DNA from: Lates calcarifer
Lineage: Eukaryota; Chordata; Actinopteri; Centropomidae
Assembly: GCF_001640805.2 (NCBI RefSeq)
Contig: NC_066837.1
Coordinates: forward strand, 28,024,789-28,088,788
Length of the DNA: 64,000 nt
Direction: 5' to 3'
Positions 52,463-63,466 of this stretch are shown piece after piece (position 1 is the first letter of the stretch; each line of letters opens with the position of its first letter). The notes below the pieces were generated by a model. That model made no database searches, was not told where the DNA came from, and saw only the letters and a program-made list of their open reading frames with translations. A program made the translations under genes and the position numbers.

Positions 52463-53220
52463 GCATGCATGCGCGTTACGGAGGTGGAGGCAATAAATAA
52501 TTGCTGCAGTGACTGACAGGTCAGGTTGACTAAGGACTGGAGGACCCTCGTTAGCCGCATCCATCCTGAGCGCCATGTTTCTATGACAATGTCAAATGCG
52601 CTGCCTATTAGTGCCACTTATACAGACGTGCCCCTTCAGGGAGGGAAACACATCCAACTGGAGCCCCTCACTATGGCAACCATTTGGAGTGACTGTCCTT
52701 TCCATTGCATATCATGCTTTGGGTTTTTTTGAGCGATATGTCTAATCCCTGAGAGACAACTTGCAGGGAGGATTTTGGAAGGGTGTGTGTCTGTAAGTGT
52801 GACTGGTACATGTGTGTGTGTTTTTGGGAGATTCAGTTTAACTGAGAGAGAACAGACAGGGTGTCACTTCTCAGCGGTCATCATTTTGTCCTGTCTTCAT
52901 TGCTGAAACATGTAAGGATATAATTACAAATAGCACTTAACACTATAAGAAAATGCAGTCAGCTCTGCTGATGGTGTCTGCCAGACTGTCAGACACAGCA
53001 TGAAAGGATAAGCACACTATTTGCATTTAACTGATGTTGTGAAAATTGCTGCCTCAACACACAAAATGCCCTTTCTGATGAGAACACTGGGTATGCTTTT
53101 TCATCTGCAACTGAGAGCTGAACGGTTATGGGAGCATTAGATAGATATAAACTACTCCTGCTGATTTGTATTAAGAGTGTAAAGATGAGATTCAACCTGT
53201 TGTGTGTCTGTGTACATCAG
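49663..53220 (+). other. SorCS intron between window exons 7 and 8
   Basis: A 3.6 kb GT-AG intron. It holds the longest (TG)n tract of the window and two AT-rich unique stretches near 50840-51060 and 51240-51420 that look like conserved non-coding elements. No coding region is supported. Confidence 0.8.
52422..52458. repeat. (TG)18 microsatellite
   Basis: Thirty-seven bases of uninterrupted TG, followed by ttttcgcatgcatgcgcg. It is intronic, and at this length and purity it is probably length-variable. Confidence 0.95.
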
Positions 53221-53367
53221 GTGGCAGGAATTAAAGGCATGCTAATAGCTAACAAGAGGCAAGACAACCAGGTGAAGACCTACATCACCTACAACAAGGG
53301 CCGGGACTGGAGGCTCCTGCAGGCCCCTGCTACTGATCTGGATGGAAACGACATCCATTGCATACTG
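53221..53367 (+). CDS. sorcs3: SorCS exon (window exon 8): VKTYITYNKGRDWRLL segment
   Basis: A 147 nt exon of 49 codons, phase 0/0, with the acceptor gtacatcag and the donor gtaaga. It reads VAGIKGMLIANKRQDNQVKT, then YITYNKGRDWRLLQAP, ending HCIL. NKGRDW is a degenerate Asp-box. Together with the LYE that ends the previous exon it rebuilds the LYEVAGIKG junction found in SORCS1 and SORCS3. Confidence 0.96.
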
Positions 53368-54867
53368 GTAAGATATGGTATATTTATTATAGCTTTAAAG
53401 ATTATGTGCTTATGTATAGAGATGCTATGTGAAATTGTATGTAGAAAAATAGCATATAGAATTAACAAGTAATTGTCAATTACCACCACCTTCATATTAA
53501 AATGTATTTATAGTGAAACCATTCAAGAAGTGGTGTTTTGGTATGTTCAGTAGCTTTACAAATTATCTTTAGATTACTGTAGCAATGCATAGTGCAGTTG
53601 CAAAGAAAGCAAATGGGCCACTGCTGTGACAGTGTTCTAGTACAACGAGCTAAATACTTTACCTTGCACAAGGGATTATAATGGCACCACAACAACAAGA
53701 ATGTAGTGGAAACAACAGTAGTACAACTGTAGCTCTATACATTAACAACTGCTAATCTCGATGATGTTAACTAAAACTTGTCAAAAAAAGCATCAGTAAA
53801 ATATTTTCTATCTGTAATAATGCCATTAGTTACAACATGTGAAGCCTATTTAAACTGTGTCTTACTAGGAAGTGTCACTAACTTCACAGTGCATTAATGT
53901 TATGCCAAAATGCTATCATAATTGCTACATTTCAAATAAAATAAAAGAAATAAATAAAAATCTATAATAGTTACATTTTGGTCAAACAATCACAAAACCT
54001 GATATTAGTGCTTAATATAGATGTTTCTTTTAAATGACATGTGTTAGGAAGTGCACATTATGCTTGATAAGGTGCCACACTGGCAGATCCAGATCTACTG
54101 CATGTGTTGCTGGTACCTCCTTCCTCATTAGACAGCCTCACGGCGGCTAAAACTAACAGGCAACTGTTAGGCGGGATCATGTTTGGGATATTAGGAGGAC
54201 TTCATGCTGTTTAAGAGGTGATTTTGGTGCCGTGTGTTGTGGCTTACAGGTTCCCTGTGATTGTGCATTCATGTGACATTTTAATTACTGCTGTAGATTC
54301 CTTTTGATTATCCTGTTCAGTCCCACTGCCCTTGATGTCCTTACACCAGTGACATGCTGTCTGCTGCAAAGATGAAAGCAGACACATTCTTTTCTGCTCT
54401 GTGAACAAATGTAATTGTCTTCTGTTGTGTACATGCCCAGGAGACTTGGCTTCGTACTTTAATGCAAATTCCATTGCTCCTTGTATTAATGACAGATTAA
54501 GTGCAATTAGCAAAACTTATGAAAGCACATTTGGTTCTCTCTGGGAGATTTTTTTTTTTTTTTTGTTGGTTTTGTTTTTGTTGAACATCTTTGTTCTGAC
54601 CCTATCATTTTCAAATGAAGGCTCCACACTCCCTCTCCTCTACTATTACCTGGTAGGCAATTAAATAAGCTGATGCATGTTGAGAATACAATTGATGTAG
54701 ATCATATTTGAATATGAGAAATATGATCCAGTGTATGTATCACTTAGACAAAGTAATGTTTACTTCTAAATAATTGGCTGGCTTAAATGAGTAATGGTTT
54801 TCATCTAGTACTGTATTTTGACATCTGTATTTCTTTTCCTCCAATTGTTTTATTCTTCTTTTTCCAG
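53368..54867 (+). other. SorCS intron between window exons 8 and 9
   Basis: A 1.5 kb GT-AG intron with AT-rich sequence and a T run near 54550. No gene or recognised transposon was seen. Confidence 0.85.
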
Positions 54868-54970
54868 CCTTTCTGTTCACTTCATCTCCAGTTGCAAATG
54901 TCAGAGAACCCATACTTGTCAGGAACAATCTCCACCAAGGACTCTGCACCAGGAATCATAGTTGCCACAG
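54868..54970 (+). CDS. sorcs3: SorCS exon (window exon 9): PFCSLHL / IIVATG segment
   Basis: A 103 nt exon after the acceptor ctttttccag and before the donor gtaaga, ending in phase 1. It reads PFCSLHLQLQMSENPYLSGT, then STKDSAPGIIVATG. PFCSLHL-LQ is SORCS3-like; SORCS1 has PYCSLHLHLK. The acceptor has a strong pyrimidine tract. Confidence 0.95.
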
Positions 54971-56100
54971 GTAAGACAAAACCCCACAGAGTATGTATAA
55001 TGAAACCACACAGCATTGATAAATAGTCAAAAATAAAACAGTATTACTGAAACACATTGTTACCATAGCAACATTTTTGATCATGCAACCTAAATATTTT
55101 GTATGAAAAACTGTAATGTTATCGAGTCAACTAACAGGCTAGTTAATATAGCAGTGATGTGACCTCTCCATCCTCCCACTTAAGATTCTGTGTCAGAGAT
55201 TCTTTAAGCTACACTGAGCTGTGTGCTGTGATCTCAACCTCCACCACAGCAAACATGTTGTGGATCACATGTCCACCTGTTTGGATGATAAGCAACTCGG
55301 CCAATTATACATGTGTGAGAAAGCTGTGCAGTGTCTGTGTGCCTGCAAGAGTGGTTGAAAGAACTGAAGTAAAGAAAGAGAGATGAGTTAAGATCAAATA
55401 GACGTGTCAGCAGCAGTGGCCATGTCAGCAGGAAAAAGTCTGCCTTTTGCTGTGTGTGTGAACGTTGATGTGTGAGTGTGTGTTTGTCTTTGGATCTGTC
55501 TGTTTTGTCTCTGATGTGTGAGATTGCTGAATAAACATACATCTCCGCTTCCCTGCTTGCACAGTGTGTCTTTGAGTGTGTGTTTGTGCGTCGCTGGCCG
55601 AGACTTTGCTTTGGCACCACGATTCACTATGCCCGCTGCGCCTTTTAAGACGTCAGCTGGTGCAGAGATCATCTCACCAACATGACAAACACCATCCAGA
55701 TCAAACACATGCCTATTTACTGAGCCATGGCCAAGATAGTCGAGCAGATCGACAGAAGAAGCTAGTTCACTCGCTGTGTGCTCATAGGAAAAAGGCTTGG
55801 AGCAGTGTGTTGTTACACTGAAAACTGCCTGGAGCGAGGGATGCACCCACCCTCCTCCACATCTCACATTATGTTGGCTGAATAATGCAGGCGTGCATAG
55901 GAATTAACCCAGGGTCTTCTTTGTATTATTCACATGAACTGAGAGACAGCAAGTCTATCTGGGACTCAGGCCAAAGGAATAAATTGATCACAGACATGGC
56001 GTGATTGGCAGCATGTATTTAAAACACATATGGCCCTTTATCTGTGTGATCTCTCTGTGATTTTGTTGTGTCACATTTTCTGTTGGCATTCCCAATGCAG
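54971..56100 (+). other. SorCS intron between window exons 9 and 10
   Basis: A 1.1 kb GT-AG intron. It contains a 157-codon minus-strand open frame (55394-55867). That frame has no recognisable pattern and is judged non-coding. A tg-rich patch lies near 55440-55600. Confidence 0.8.
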
Positions 56101-56177
56101 GAAATATTGGAGCAGAGCTTTCTTACAACAACGTTGGCATGTTCATATCATCTGATGCTGGCAATAGCTGGAGACAG
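56101..56177 (+). CDS. sorcs3: SorCS exon (window exon 10): Asp-box SSDAGNSWRQ
   Basis: A 77 nt exon with the acceptor ccaatgcag and the donor gtgagc. The first two bases complete the split Gly codon. It reads NIGAELSYNNVGMFISSDAG, then NSWRQ, ending in phase 0. SSDAGNSWRQ is a textbook Asp-box of the VPS10 propeller. Confidence 0.95.
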
Positions 56178-56670
56178 GTGAGCTTCGCACCAGGAATCAC
56201 ACCGAGATCAAGCCAACTGACAGACTTGTACAACAGTTTGAAACATTGACATAACAGTTACAGGCTCTTCAAATGTGTATTGGATTAGTGTGTCTTGTCA
56301 AACAACCCATTTGAAACTTTGTGAAGCCGCCTCCTTAGTTTCCACTTGAGCAAGGCACATATGTAGTTTCCAATAGCCCTTTTCATGTGGCATTTTTGAC
56401 ACATCCCAGTAGAGAAATCACAGGTGTAAATGATACAATTGCTTCAGTTTGAGTTCCATGGTGTTAATAGTAACTCCTTTGACTTTGCTATGAAATGTCT
56501 TTGGTGAAAAAGCCTATCATAGCAGTAGCAGATTTACAACTCAAAATTCAAATTCATTTTTGAAACCGTGCGCCCTTGATTTCAGACAGTAATAAGTAAA
56601 AACAGACTTCTTGCTTCTAGCTTGCATATTTCAGTAATTTAAGGGTAAATTTCTGCATATATCTGCTCAG
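56178..56670 (+). other. SorCS intron between window exons 10 and 11
   Basis: A 493 bp GT-AG intron. No feature was seen in it. Confidence 0.85.
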
Positions 56671-56762
56671 ATTTTCGAAGAGGAGCACAATGTGTGGTTT
56701 CTGGATAAAGGAGGGGCCCTTGTCGCTGTGAAACAGCCGTCTGTGCCAACCAGACACTTGTG
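56671..56762 (+). CDS. sorcs3: SorCS exon (window exon 11): IFEEEHNVWFLDKGGALVAVK
   Basis: A 92 nt exon after the acceptor tctgctcag and before the donor gtacgt. It ends two bases into a Trp codon (phase 2). It reads IFEEEHNVWFLDKGGALVAV, then KQPSVPTRHL. NVWFLD-GGALVA is the SORCS3 form; SORCS1 has VLYLDQGGVLVA. Confidence 0.95.
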
Positions 56763-57951
56763 GTACGTCCATTTAGAGAACTTTCCCCTCTTAAATTCCA
56801 TTCCCCATTTCCTGTGGCTATTTTTAGGTTAATTCGACCTTACAGTCCAAAAAATGTGCATATATATATATTATATGTGACATTTGATCCATTTAGTGTT
56901 GCTCTTGAAAAAAGAAGTCATAGGCAATCTAATTTGAGAGATTTTTTTTTCTAGCCACTTATCATTAACAGCCAGCAGGCTGAGTCCCCCCCCCCAACCG
57001 TTGTTTTCATTAACACGTTGCTTTCCTCTTGCCAAATCGGGTGCCTACGCTTTGCCTCAGTGCAGGCTAATCCAAGTGAGACCAGATCTGTTCTCCAGTT
57101 GCTTTTGCAACAATTTTAAAATTAGTTTTAGAGCCAGTGAAGTGTAACCTGCTGGATTTTTGTCTCCCAACCAATTTAAGAACGATGGTAGAGGAAGTGG
57201 GAAAAAATGACAGATAGAACGAAGCAGAAGCTATGAAACAGTATTGCTTTCTCAGCCTGTGTTAAACACTTCCCCGGCCTGAATCTCATAATAGGTTCAT
57301 GTCAACGTTTCTGTTGCAAGTGCTTTTAGCCAAATGAAGGCAGTGGGGGTTTTTTGAGGCAGCATCGGGGGATTTTCTTTCTTCCAAGCACAGGCCTCAG
57401 CAGTGTTTCAACCCATGTCACACTCAGGTACTCCTCGTTGTTCTCACATCAGCACCGATGTTGATAAGCTGTCAGAATCAATAGAGCCTGGGCCTCGATG
57501 ATGAAAGCTGTCCAATTTTTTGCTGTCTCCTTCTCCCTCTGCAGTTTTGTAGTCAAACATGAAACAGTTCTATTCTGGTCTTATTTTTTTTTTTTTTTTT
57601 GCCCTGGTGTAGACTTTACCCAGGACCTGCGACGTTACTTTTTTTCCTTTTTGACACCAAAACACTTCCTCTCTTCATGTGCTCTGAAAGCAGTTTTGTG
57701 CATCTCTGCTTTGATAACTAGACAGACTGTCTCTTAAATACCCCTTTTAATGCTCAGCCTTTTGATATTTACCCAAAGCTACAGTAGCTAATTGCACCGA
57801 GACTCAGAGACTCGTCTGTTGAGACAAGCCAGTCATTCTGATCTCCACCTAAATCCTCCCCTATGACCAGGCTCTAATACAGAGCGTCTGTTTCTGTGCC
57901 ATCACTATTGCTGGGTTTGTGATGAGAATGCATTCTGACACACATACACAG
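56763..57951 (+). other. SorCS intron between window exons 11 and 12
   Basis: A 1.2 kb GT-AG intron with a T run at about 57583-57600 and a short C run near 56985. No gene or recognised repeat was seen. Confidence 0.85.
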
Positions 57952-58059
57952 GGTCAGCTTTGATGAGGGAAGGCAGTGGATCCAACATAGCTTCTCCTCT
58001 GTGCCATTGTTCGTGGATGGAGTCTTGGTGGAGGCTGGGGCCGAGAACCAAATCATGAC
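57952..58059 (+). CDS. sorcs3: SorCS exon (window exon 12): Asp-box SFDEGRQW, LFVDGVLVEAG
   Basis: A 108 nt exon with the acceptor catacacag and the donor gtaagt, phase 2 at both ends. After completing Trp it reads VSFDEGRQWIQHSFSSVPLF, then VDGVLVEAGAENQIM. SFDEGRQW is an Asp-box. LVEAG is SORCS3-type against LGEPG in SORCS1. Confidence 0.95.
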
Positions 58060-58710
58060 GTAAGTCCAGAAAAATCCAAAAAGGGACAAATGAAGGTGCT
58101 GATTTTTGTCCTCGTAAAGGGTATTGTTGGCCGAGTAAAAGGTGGATGGTATTTTCTCCTTTTTATTTAGTCCTCTGAGTTTTTTTTCTGAGTATAAAGG
58201 CTAGACAGATAGAAGACCTTTGAAAAAGGCTTCCATTGAAAGCTTTATGGTATTTAGTCTTTATGAAGGTACAGGGGCACATCATGTAGGGTGTTAATTA
58301 GATCTGTGTCAAGGAAATCACTTTTTACAGCTGTTGTGAAATCTTAAAGCCCCTGGAAACGTGGCTTCAAAACTTCAAAAAAGTCATGGCTAAATATGCA
58401 ACAATTATAGTTAAAAAAACATGTTTAATTATTACATATTAAGAGTTTAACACTCAAATTCATCAACTTAATTTGCTTCATCAGAATTACGTAGGTGTGG
58501 TTTGATAAGATTTGATCGACAGGCCCTAAACCACCCCCCCAACCCATTTAATCATCATCCCTTAGTGTGTGTCTGCATTTGGTCTGAATTCCTAAACTTA
58601 ACAATACCACTATTCTTCTTTAATGTAGAGAGGAAATTGTATCACCTCGTGTTATTTTGATTTAAAGAAAGTTTGTCAATTTCTTGAAGTTTGTTATTTC
58701 TCTTTATTAG
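58060..58710 (+). other. SorCS intron between window exons 12 and 13
   Basis: A 651 bp GT-AG intron. No feature was seen in it. Confidence 0.85.
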
Positions 58711-58828
58711 CTTTTTTGGACACTTCAGCCACCGTTCTGAATGGCAGCTCATTAAGATAGACTACAAGTCCATCTTCAGCAGGAAATGCACCGAGGAGGA
58801 CTATCAAACCTGGCACCTACACAACCAG
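58711..58828 (+). CDS. sorcs3: SorCS exon (window exon 13): end of propeller, start of 10CC
   Basis: A 118 nt exon after the acceptor ctttattag and before the donor gtaaga. The first base completes Thr. It reads FFGHFSHRSEWQLIKIDYKS, then IFSRKCTEEDYQTWHLHNQ, ending in phase 0. RKC is the first visible 10CC cysteine. The usual IMTVFGHF is IMTFFGHF here, a conservative change. Confidence 0.95.
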
Positions 58829-58935
58829 GTAAGAAAAAAAAAACATTTCATACGTGTGGAAAACTTACCGTGTTAAATTACACACCATAAAAAGAAAATC
58901 ACTGACCATAATTGTTGTGCATATTGTGACCACAG

Positions 58936-59069
58936 GGTGAGCCATGCGTGATGGGACAAAAACAGATTTACATGAAGCGTAGGCCTGGAAACTATTGTAT
59001 GCTGGGAAAAGACTACTCCCGAATCCTCTCAGCGGAGTCCTGTATTTGCAGAGCTCATGATTTTGAATG
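58936..59069 (+). CDS. sorcs3: SorCS exon (window exon 14): 10CC module
   Basis: A 134 nt exon separated from the previous one by an intron of only 107 bp. The acceptor is gaccacag and the donor is gtaaga. It reads GEPCVMGQKQIYMKRRPGNY, then CMLGKDYSRILSAESCICR, ending in the first two bases of a Cys codon. It contributes four complete 10CC cysteines plus the split one. An in-frame reading of the intron-side ATGG as Trp is ruled out by the next exon, which supplies T to give TGT. Confidence 0.95.
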
Positions 59070-59857
59070 GTAAGATGAAGTTTGTCTTTATACAATAGCT
59101 CTTTTCTACATAAATGTCAAGGGGGATTATGTTTCTCTCCATTGTCTGCAAAAGAACTTCATTAACAGCTGTGTTTGTTCTCTAACACTGCCACACATGT
59201 TGAAGCACTACTTTACTTATTACTTATTCTCTATTGGGCACTTGCCGAGTCTGATTGTTTCTGACAGTGTGAATATAACTCAACAGGTTATTTAGTTACA
59301 TGTTAGACCCAATTAAAAGTAGGAAAAAAACAGTTCTGGCTTCTTAAAAAACAGCTGCCCTTCAGTAGCCATTTGTTTGTTTCATCTGCATACATCCAGT
59401 TTCATTAATACCATTGAATATCCTACTGAGACCACTCAAATATGCTCTTACCTCTTACCTATGCTCTGACCTACCTGCTTTAGTTACAAACAACCTGCTC
59501 TCATTACTTAAACCCTTTATAAGATGAACTTGGTGCAAAGCAGGCACAGATTAGAAAATAACACCAGTGTTTTGAGTTAAAAAGCTCTACTCTTACCACT
59601 TTCTACCACTATGTTCTAACATACTTTCTCGTCTTAATGGTTTTCTAAATCCACTGAGTGGATATGGATGTATTTTGATGGGTATGTGCTCTTGCAGACA
59701 TAGTACTTCATCTTCTAGTGCTACACTACTAGAACCACTTATCTTGTTGAAAACTACAGATGTGTGTGTGTTTTTTTTAATTTAAATCGGAACCAATGAA
59801 CTGGTCTGTATTACAGCAGCACGACAAAATTACATTAGAGATGGTCACTACCATTCC

Positions 59858-59878
59858 AAAAAAAAAAAAAAAAAAAAA
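59858..59878. repeat. Poly-A run, 21 bases
   Basis: A pure A run in an intron, with no recognisable retrotransposon body upstream. Confidence 0.9.
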
Positions 59879-61385
59879 GGGATGGGAAATATGTAAAGTG
59901 GGTGTCCTTAGCAGTAAATGGGGTGTGTCATCTTCTGTGACCAGTGAATTAACAGTCCAACAAGTGAAGCATAGAGCCCAGGCAAGAGAGGAGTCCTGTA
60001 TAAACACTATTTCCACTGTTCATCCTAGAGGCCAATTTTCAGCGGTTTAGTGGAATTCATTGCATATGCTATTCATGTGTCTCATTAATTTACTCTATTT
60101 GCGTGTGTGTTTTCCAATAATCTGATAAGTTTGGGGTCGTTTTACACAATTTGCTCATAATGCCTGTCTTCGTAGTGTCTGTCTGCAAAGCTTGCTGTGC
60201 TTGTAATTCTGTTGAGACGATGTGGGGGGTGTAAATAGTTTCAATTTGTATGCAAATCCTAAACAGTTGTATTTTTTATCTTGTAATGACAGGGAACAGA
60301 AAAAAGCCATCCCAACATACAGCAGTTATGTAAATAGTGTTTGTAGAAGGTCAGAGAGTGGGTGCTAATTGGTTCTCATTGAACTAGTGTAAAGTCTGTC
60401 TTATCTTCTTTCTGTGTCTGGGTCTGATTTCTGTCTTGCTCTGTCTCTGTGCAGGGACTTATTTGGTGCACGCATAAAATTCTAAAATGAGGATTTAAAA
60501 AACCCATCAATGAGGAAAGACACTCAACCCCTTTAACTTAATTTGAGGTATGAAGAGTCTGTCTGCCTCATGATCAGCTCAAGTGCATACTTATTAGACT
60601 GACTGAACTATGCATGGCAGAGACCTGCTTGCAAAGAATAGAATTATATTACCAAAGCTTAAGGCTGGAATCTAAACCTCCATGATTTTGATTACTGACC
60701 AAAATGTAGCACATACTATGCAAAAGTATTGAAAACTAGCATCATTTCACTTAGGGTTACTCTAGTCTGGTCTGGTGCCGTTGTGATGAGATAGTCAAGT
60801 AGAATGGCAGCAATGTGTGATAAAATATGTGTTAGTAACGTGAATTTAAGGTATTACCTGAAACCCCCAATTTTACTGCACAGGCCTGAAAATAATGTAC
60901 CCAAAATAAAAAGGTTACTGTTTTTTAACACTTATAATTACAGTCTTAACAAGGGGGTGGGGAAAAAAATCAACCCTTAGATGCATCGTGATGCACGTGG
61001 ACAATTCTGGATTGATTCACAAATGTGAAAAATCAAAAAAATAAAAAAGTTTTCAATCAATCCTGACGCTCTACAATCAGACCAAAATTGAAGTCATGGA
61101 ATCACTGAAGAAAGTGTTGTTAACGTTATTATGGATCATTACAAGTACTTTGCTTTGAAAGTGCCAAGTAGTCACACAGTGAGAAAAAAGATGCATGGAT
61201 AATCATTTTACCATTGCATGGCAGCCCTCTGTATCATAACTGAGTCAAATTGTGAGGTGCCTAGAGATTCCCACCTCTAGTCTTAACCCTGGTCTCCTTT
61301 GCATTGTAACTCTTAAAATTTTAGAACCAAAAAGTCAGTATGAGTGTAGGAGCAAAAGTTACAGAGGCACAAACATGGTAGAAAT

Positions 61386-61386
61386 C

Positions 61387-61438
<52 letters not shown>

Positions 61439-61445
61439 TTTTTTT
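61386..61445. repeat. (TA)n followed by poly-T
   Basis: About 35 bases of TA repeat (one G interruption at 61400) run directly into 25 T residues. Confidence 0.9.
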
Positions 61446-62008
61446 GCCCTGCCTATTTTTATTTTACTCATTTATGTATTTGTTGGCATTAAATTTGGAA
61501 TATAAGGCCTGTAGCAGTACCTTTTGTGTGGAAAAGAGCCATACCCACAAGTTCACATCCAATTTTTGTAACAGCAATGACGTAGGGATCCTAAAATGCC
61601 CTCCACAGATAGAATCAGTGCGACTTGAAACTGTAACTATGGTAGCATATGAGCATCACCAAATCAGAAAGTGAGAAGGGGTTAAAACATATGTGTTATA
61701 CTCCATGTGTTTTGGCAGTTTCTCATTAAAAATTGTGAAATGTTGTTAGTTTGCAGGACTCCTTAAAGATAACAATGTGTGTTTACATCGACACTAGTAT
61801 CCTGGTATTTATCTTACTCAAGATACGAAGCTCATGTGAAATATGAGTCTTGATTCCTAAATCTGGATAAGATGTCTACATGCCATAGTATTGTATCTAG
61901 GTTCCTCAAAAGTTGGAATAAGGCTTTATTTGGTCTTACAGAGCCAGGTTTACATGCGCAACACATAACCAAGATACTCAAAAATGTGCAGAGACTTATT
62001 TTTTCCTG

Positions 62009-62180
62009 TTGGCTGGCATGGTGGTCCAGGACTTAGCACTGTCGCCAAAGATAGTTCTGGGTTTGAACTCTAGTTTTGCTGGGGCTTTTCAGTGTGCAGT
62101 TTGCCTGCAGTGGTTTTCTCCAGGTATTTCAGCTTCCTCCCACAGTCCAATATGGCTGCAGTTTCAGCACTTGACTCAAC
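62009..62180 (+). repeat. SINE-like teleost repeat with tRNA-type promoter remnants
   Basis: It opens with ggctggcatggtggtccaggacttagcactgtcgcc, in which tggtggtccaggacttagcac resembles a degenerate A box. About 50 bases on, ggtttgaactct resembles a B box. It continues with ctccaggtatttcagcttcctcccacagtcca, a well-known tail of a common fish repeat. Both boxes have drifted, so it is unlikely to be transcribed. Confidence 0.6.
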
Positions 62181-62261
62181 AAAATCATTAGTTGTCATGT
62201 TGTTCATATTTCTGTGCACAGATTAAACAAATGACATACCATGTGTTAATTACTAGCTGTT

Positions 62262-62447
62262 ACAGGTGTTGGTAGGTCCTGCTTTTAAACTCTGGGCAGA
62301 GTCCAGGCTAACTGTTGCTTCCACTCTTTTTGCCAAGCTAAGCTAATCACCTGCTGGCTCTAGCTCCTCTTTTTACCATACAGATGTGAGACTGGTATTG
62401 ACCTTGTCATCTAACTTGGCTAACTTGGTAAGGAATATTTCCCAAAT
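62262..62447. repeat. Percomorph interspersed repeat (ggtgttggtagg ... atttcccaaa)
   Basis: The blocks gggcagagtccaggctaactgttgc, tttttgccaagctaagctaatc, ctgctggctctagctcc and ttttaccatacagatgtgagactggtattgacc occur in the order of a very abundant spiny-rayed fish repeat. The class is unknown to me. Confidence 0.65.
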
Positions 62448-63352
62448 TATACAATTGTATTTAAGACATTAAACACTACTAAACTAATAAACTGTTTTGT
62501 TCAATGGAAATGGAAAATAGTTTGTAGAACAGAACAGAACAGTTTGTTTCTGCTCCTCAAACTAAGATACTGAAAAAATTTCATTTTGGTATCAAAACTC
62601 AGGTATTGCATTGGCTCCAAGATGGAAAAATATATATATTCATTCTTTTAATATTTAATGGTTTCCCAGTAACTATAATGTATCACCAATCAAAAGAGAA
62701 ATGTGATAATAATGTCATGAAAAGGCTGAGCCATGACCTCAATTATGCATGCACACACGCTTGTGCACTGTTGTGCATAATCTCACTCTTATGATTTGCC
62801 CTCGGCTGTTCTGTTCAAATAAGGACCTCATACTGACCTTTTACCTCATTGGCCATATGCACCTGTGCAGCCAATCTGTCTTGACAGTTTGTTAATGAAT
62901 AGTCACACTGTGGTAATCACAGAATCAAACTGGGCTGGTCAGCCACAGGCTTGTTAGTTTTGTTTATTTGTTCTGGCTTGGTAATTAATTGATAAATCAA
63001 TGTCACGACCATTATCAGAATGGGCACTTGCTTACCTTGCTTTGTTAGATGTAAATCATGTTCTGATTGGAAACACTAGCAGTGAGAGTTAGTCCTCCCT
63101 GTGTATTGTGACAAACCCTCCCTCCAGGATGTGTTTCCATATACACAGTTTCATACTGCTGTGGCACAATTGTCAGCAGTGGCCTTAATCAATACATAAT
63201 AATGATGGGTCTCTGTGCCAGACAGGCCCCTGGTCACCAGTTATAAAGAGAAAGATAAGACAGGGATGTAGTACACACTGTATGACAATATGTTCCTTTT
63301 CACATGCTGATATTGATCAGGTGCTGTGTGAATGTGCTTTGTTGTCGGACAG

Positions 63353-63466
63353 TGATTATGGATATGAACGGCGTGGGGACGGGAACTGCCGGCCTGCATT
63401 CTGGTTCAATCCCTCTACTGTGTCCAGAAGCTGCAGCCAGGGCCAAAATTACCTCAACAGCACAGG
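63353..63466 (+). CDS. sorcs3: SorCS exon (window exon 15): 10CC module, DYGYERRGDGNC
   Basis: A 114 nt exon with the acceptor gtcggacag and the donor gtaagg, phase 2 at both ends. The leading T completes Cys. It then reads DYGYERRGDGNCRPAFWFNP, STVSRSCSQGQNYLNSTG. It adds two more 10CC cysteines and an NST glycosylation sequon. The next exon, which should begin near a YR-VVSNNC segment, is not in the remaining 534 bases. Confidence 0.95.

Larger units (their letters stand above)
59070..63352 (+). other. SorCS intron between window exons 14 and 15
   Basis: A 4.3 kb GT-AG intron, repeat-rich. It holds a 21-base A run (59858-59878), a (TA)n plus poly-T tract (61386-61445), a tRNA-like SINE-type repeat (62009-62180) and a percomorph repeat (62262-62447). 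Near 60975-61030 the text agatgcatcgtgatgcacgtgg resembles another DNA-transposon end but could not be delimited. Confidence 0.8.
14055..63466 (+). other. sorcs3: SorCS-family VPS10-domain receptor gene, 15 internal exons (partial, both ends outside window)
   Basis: SorCS proteins are type I membrane sorting receptors, mainly neuronal, that bind ligands through a luminal VPS10 beta-propeller and move cargo between the Golgi, endosomes and cell surface. Fifteen exons with GT-AG borders and matching phases encode about 560 residues of the propeller plus most of 10CC. Asp-box motifs are visible as STDYGSTYE, SVDFGRKWQ, SSDAGNSWRQ and SFDEGRQWIQ. Eight 10CC cysteines lie in the last three exons. 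SORCS3-like residues include VWFLD, LFVDGVLVEAG, YQTWHLHNQGEPCVMG and PFCSLHLQLQ; SORCS1-like ones include CTEANRNYPFPGY and YVCPTNKRK. The family is certain. The paralogue rests on remembered human sequences and could be sorcs1 or a fish duplicate such as sorcs3b. Start and stop codons, promoter, transmembrane helix and tail are outside the window. One exon carries a frameshift (see 21764-21923). Confidence 0.9.

Noticed and set aside
55394..55867. 157-codon minus-strand open frame, the longest in the window
   Set aside because: Its composition is low-complexity in part (many His and Thr from a tg-rich patch), with no domain or splice context, and it lies inside a SorCS intron. Open length alone is weak evidence.
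60960..61060. agatgcatcgtgatgcacgtgg block resembling a fish DNA-transposon end
   Set aside because: It could not be delimited or paired with an opposite end, so it is mentioned only in the intron entry.
61252..61674. 140-codon plus-strand open frame
   Set aside because: It runs through the (TA)n and poly-T tract, giving Ile/Tyr and Phe runs. It is a simple-repeat artefact in an intron.
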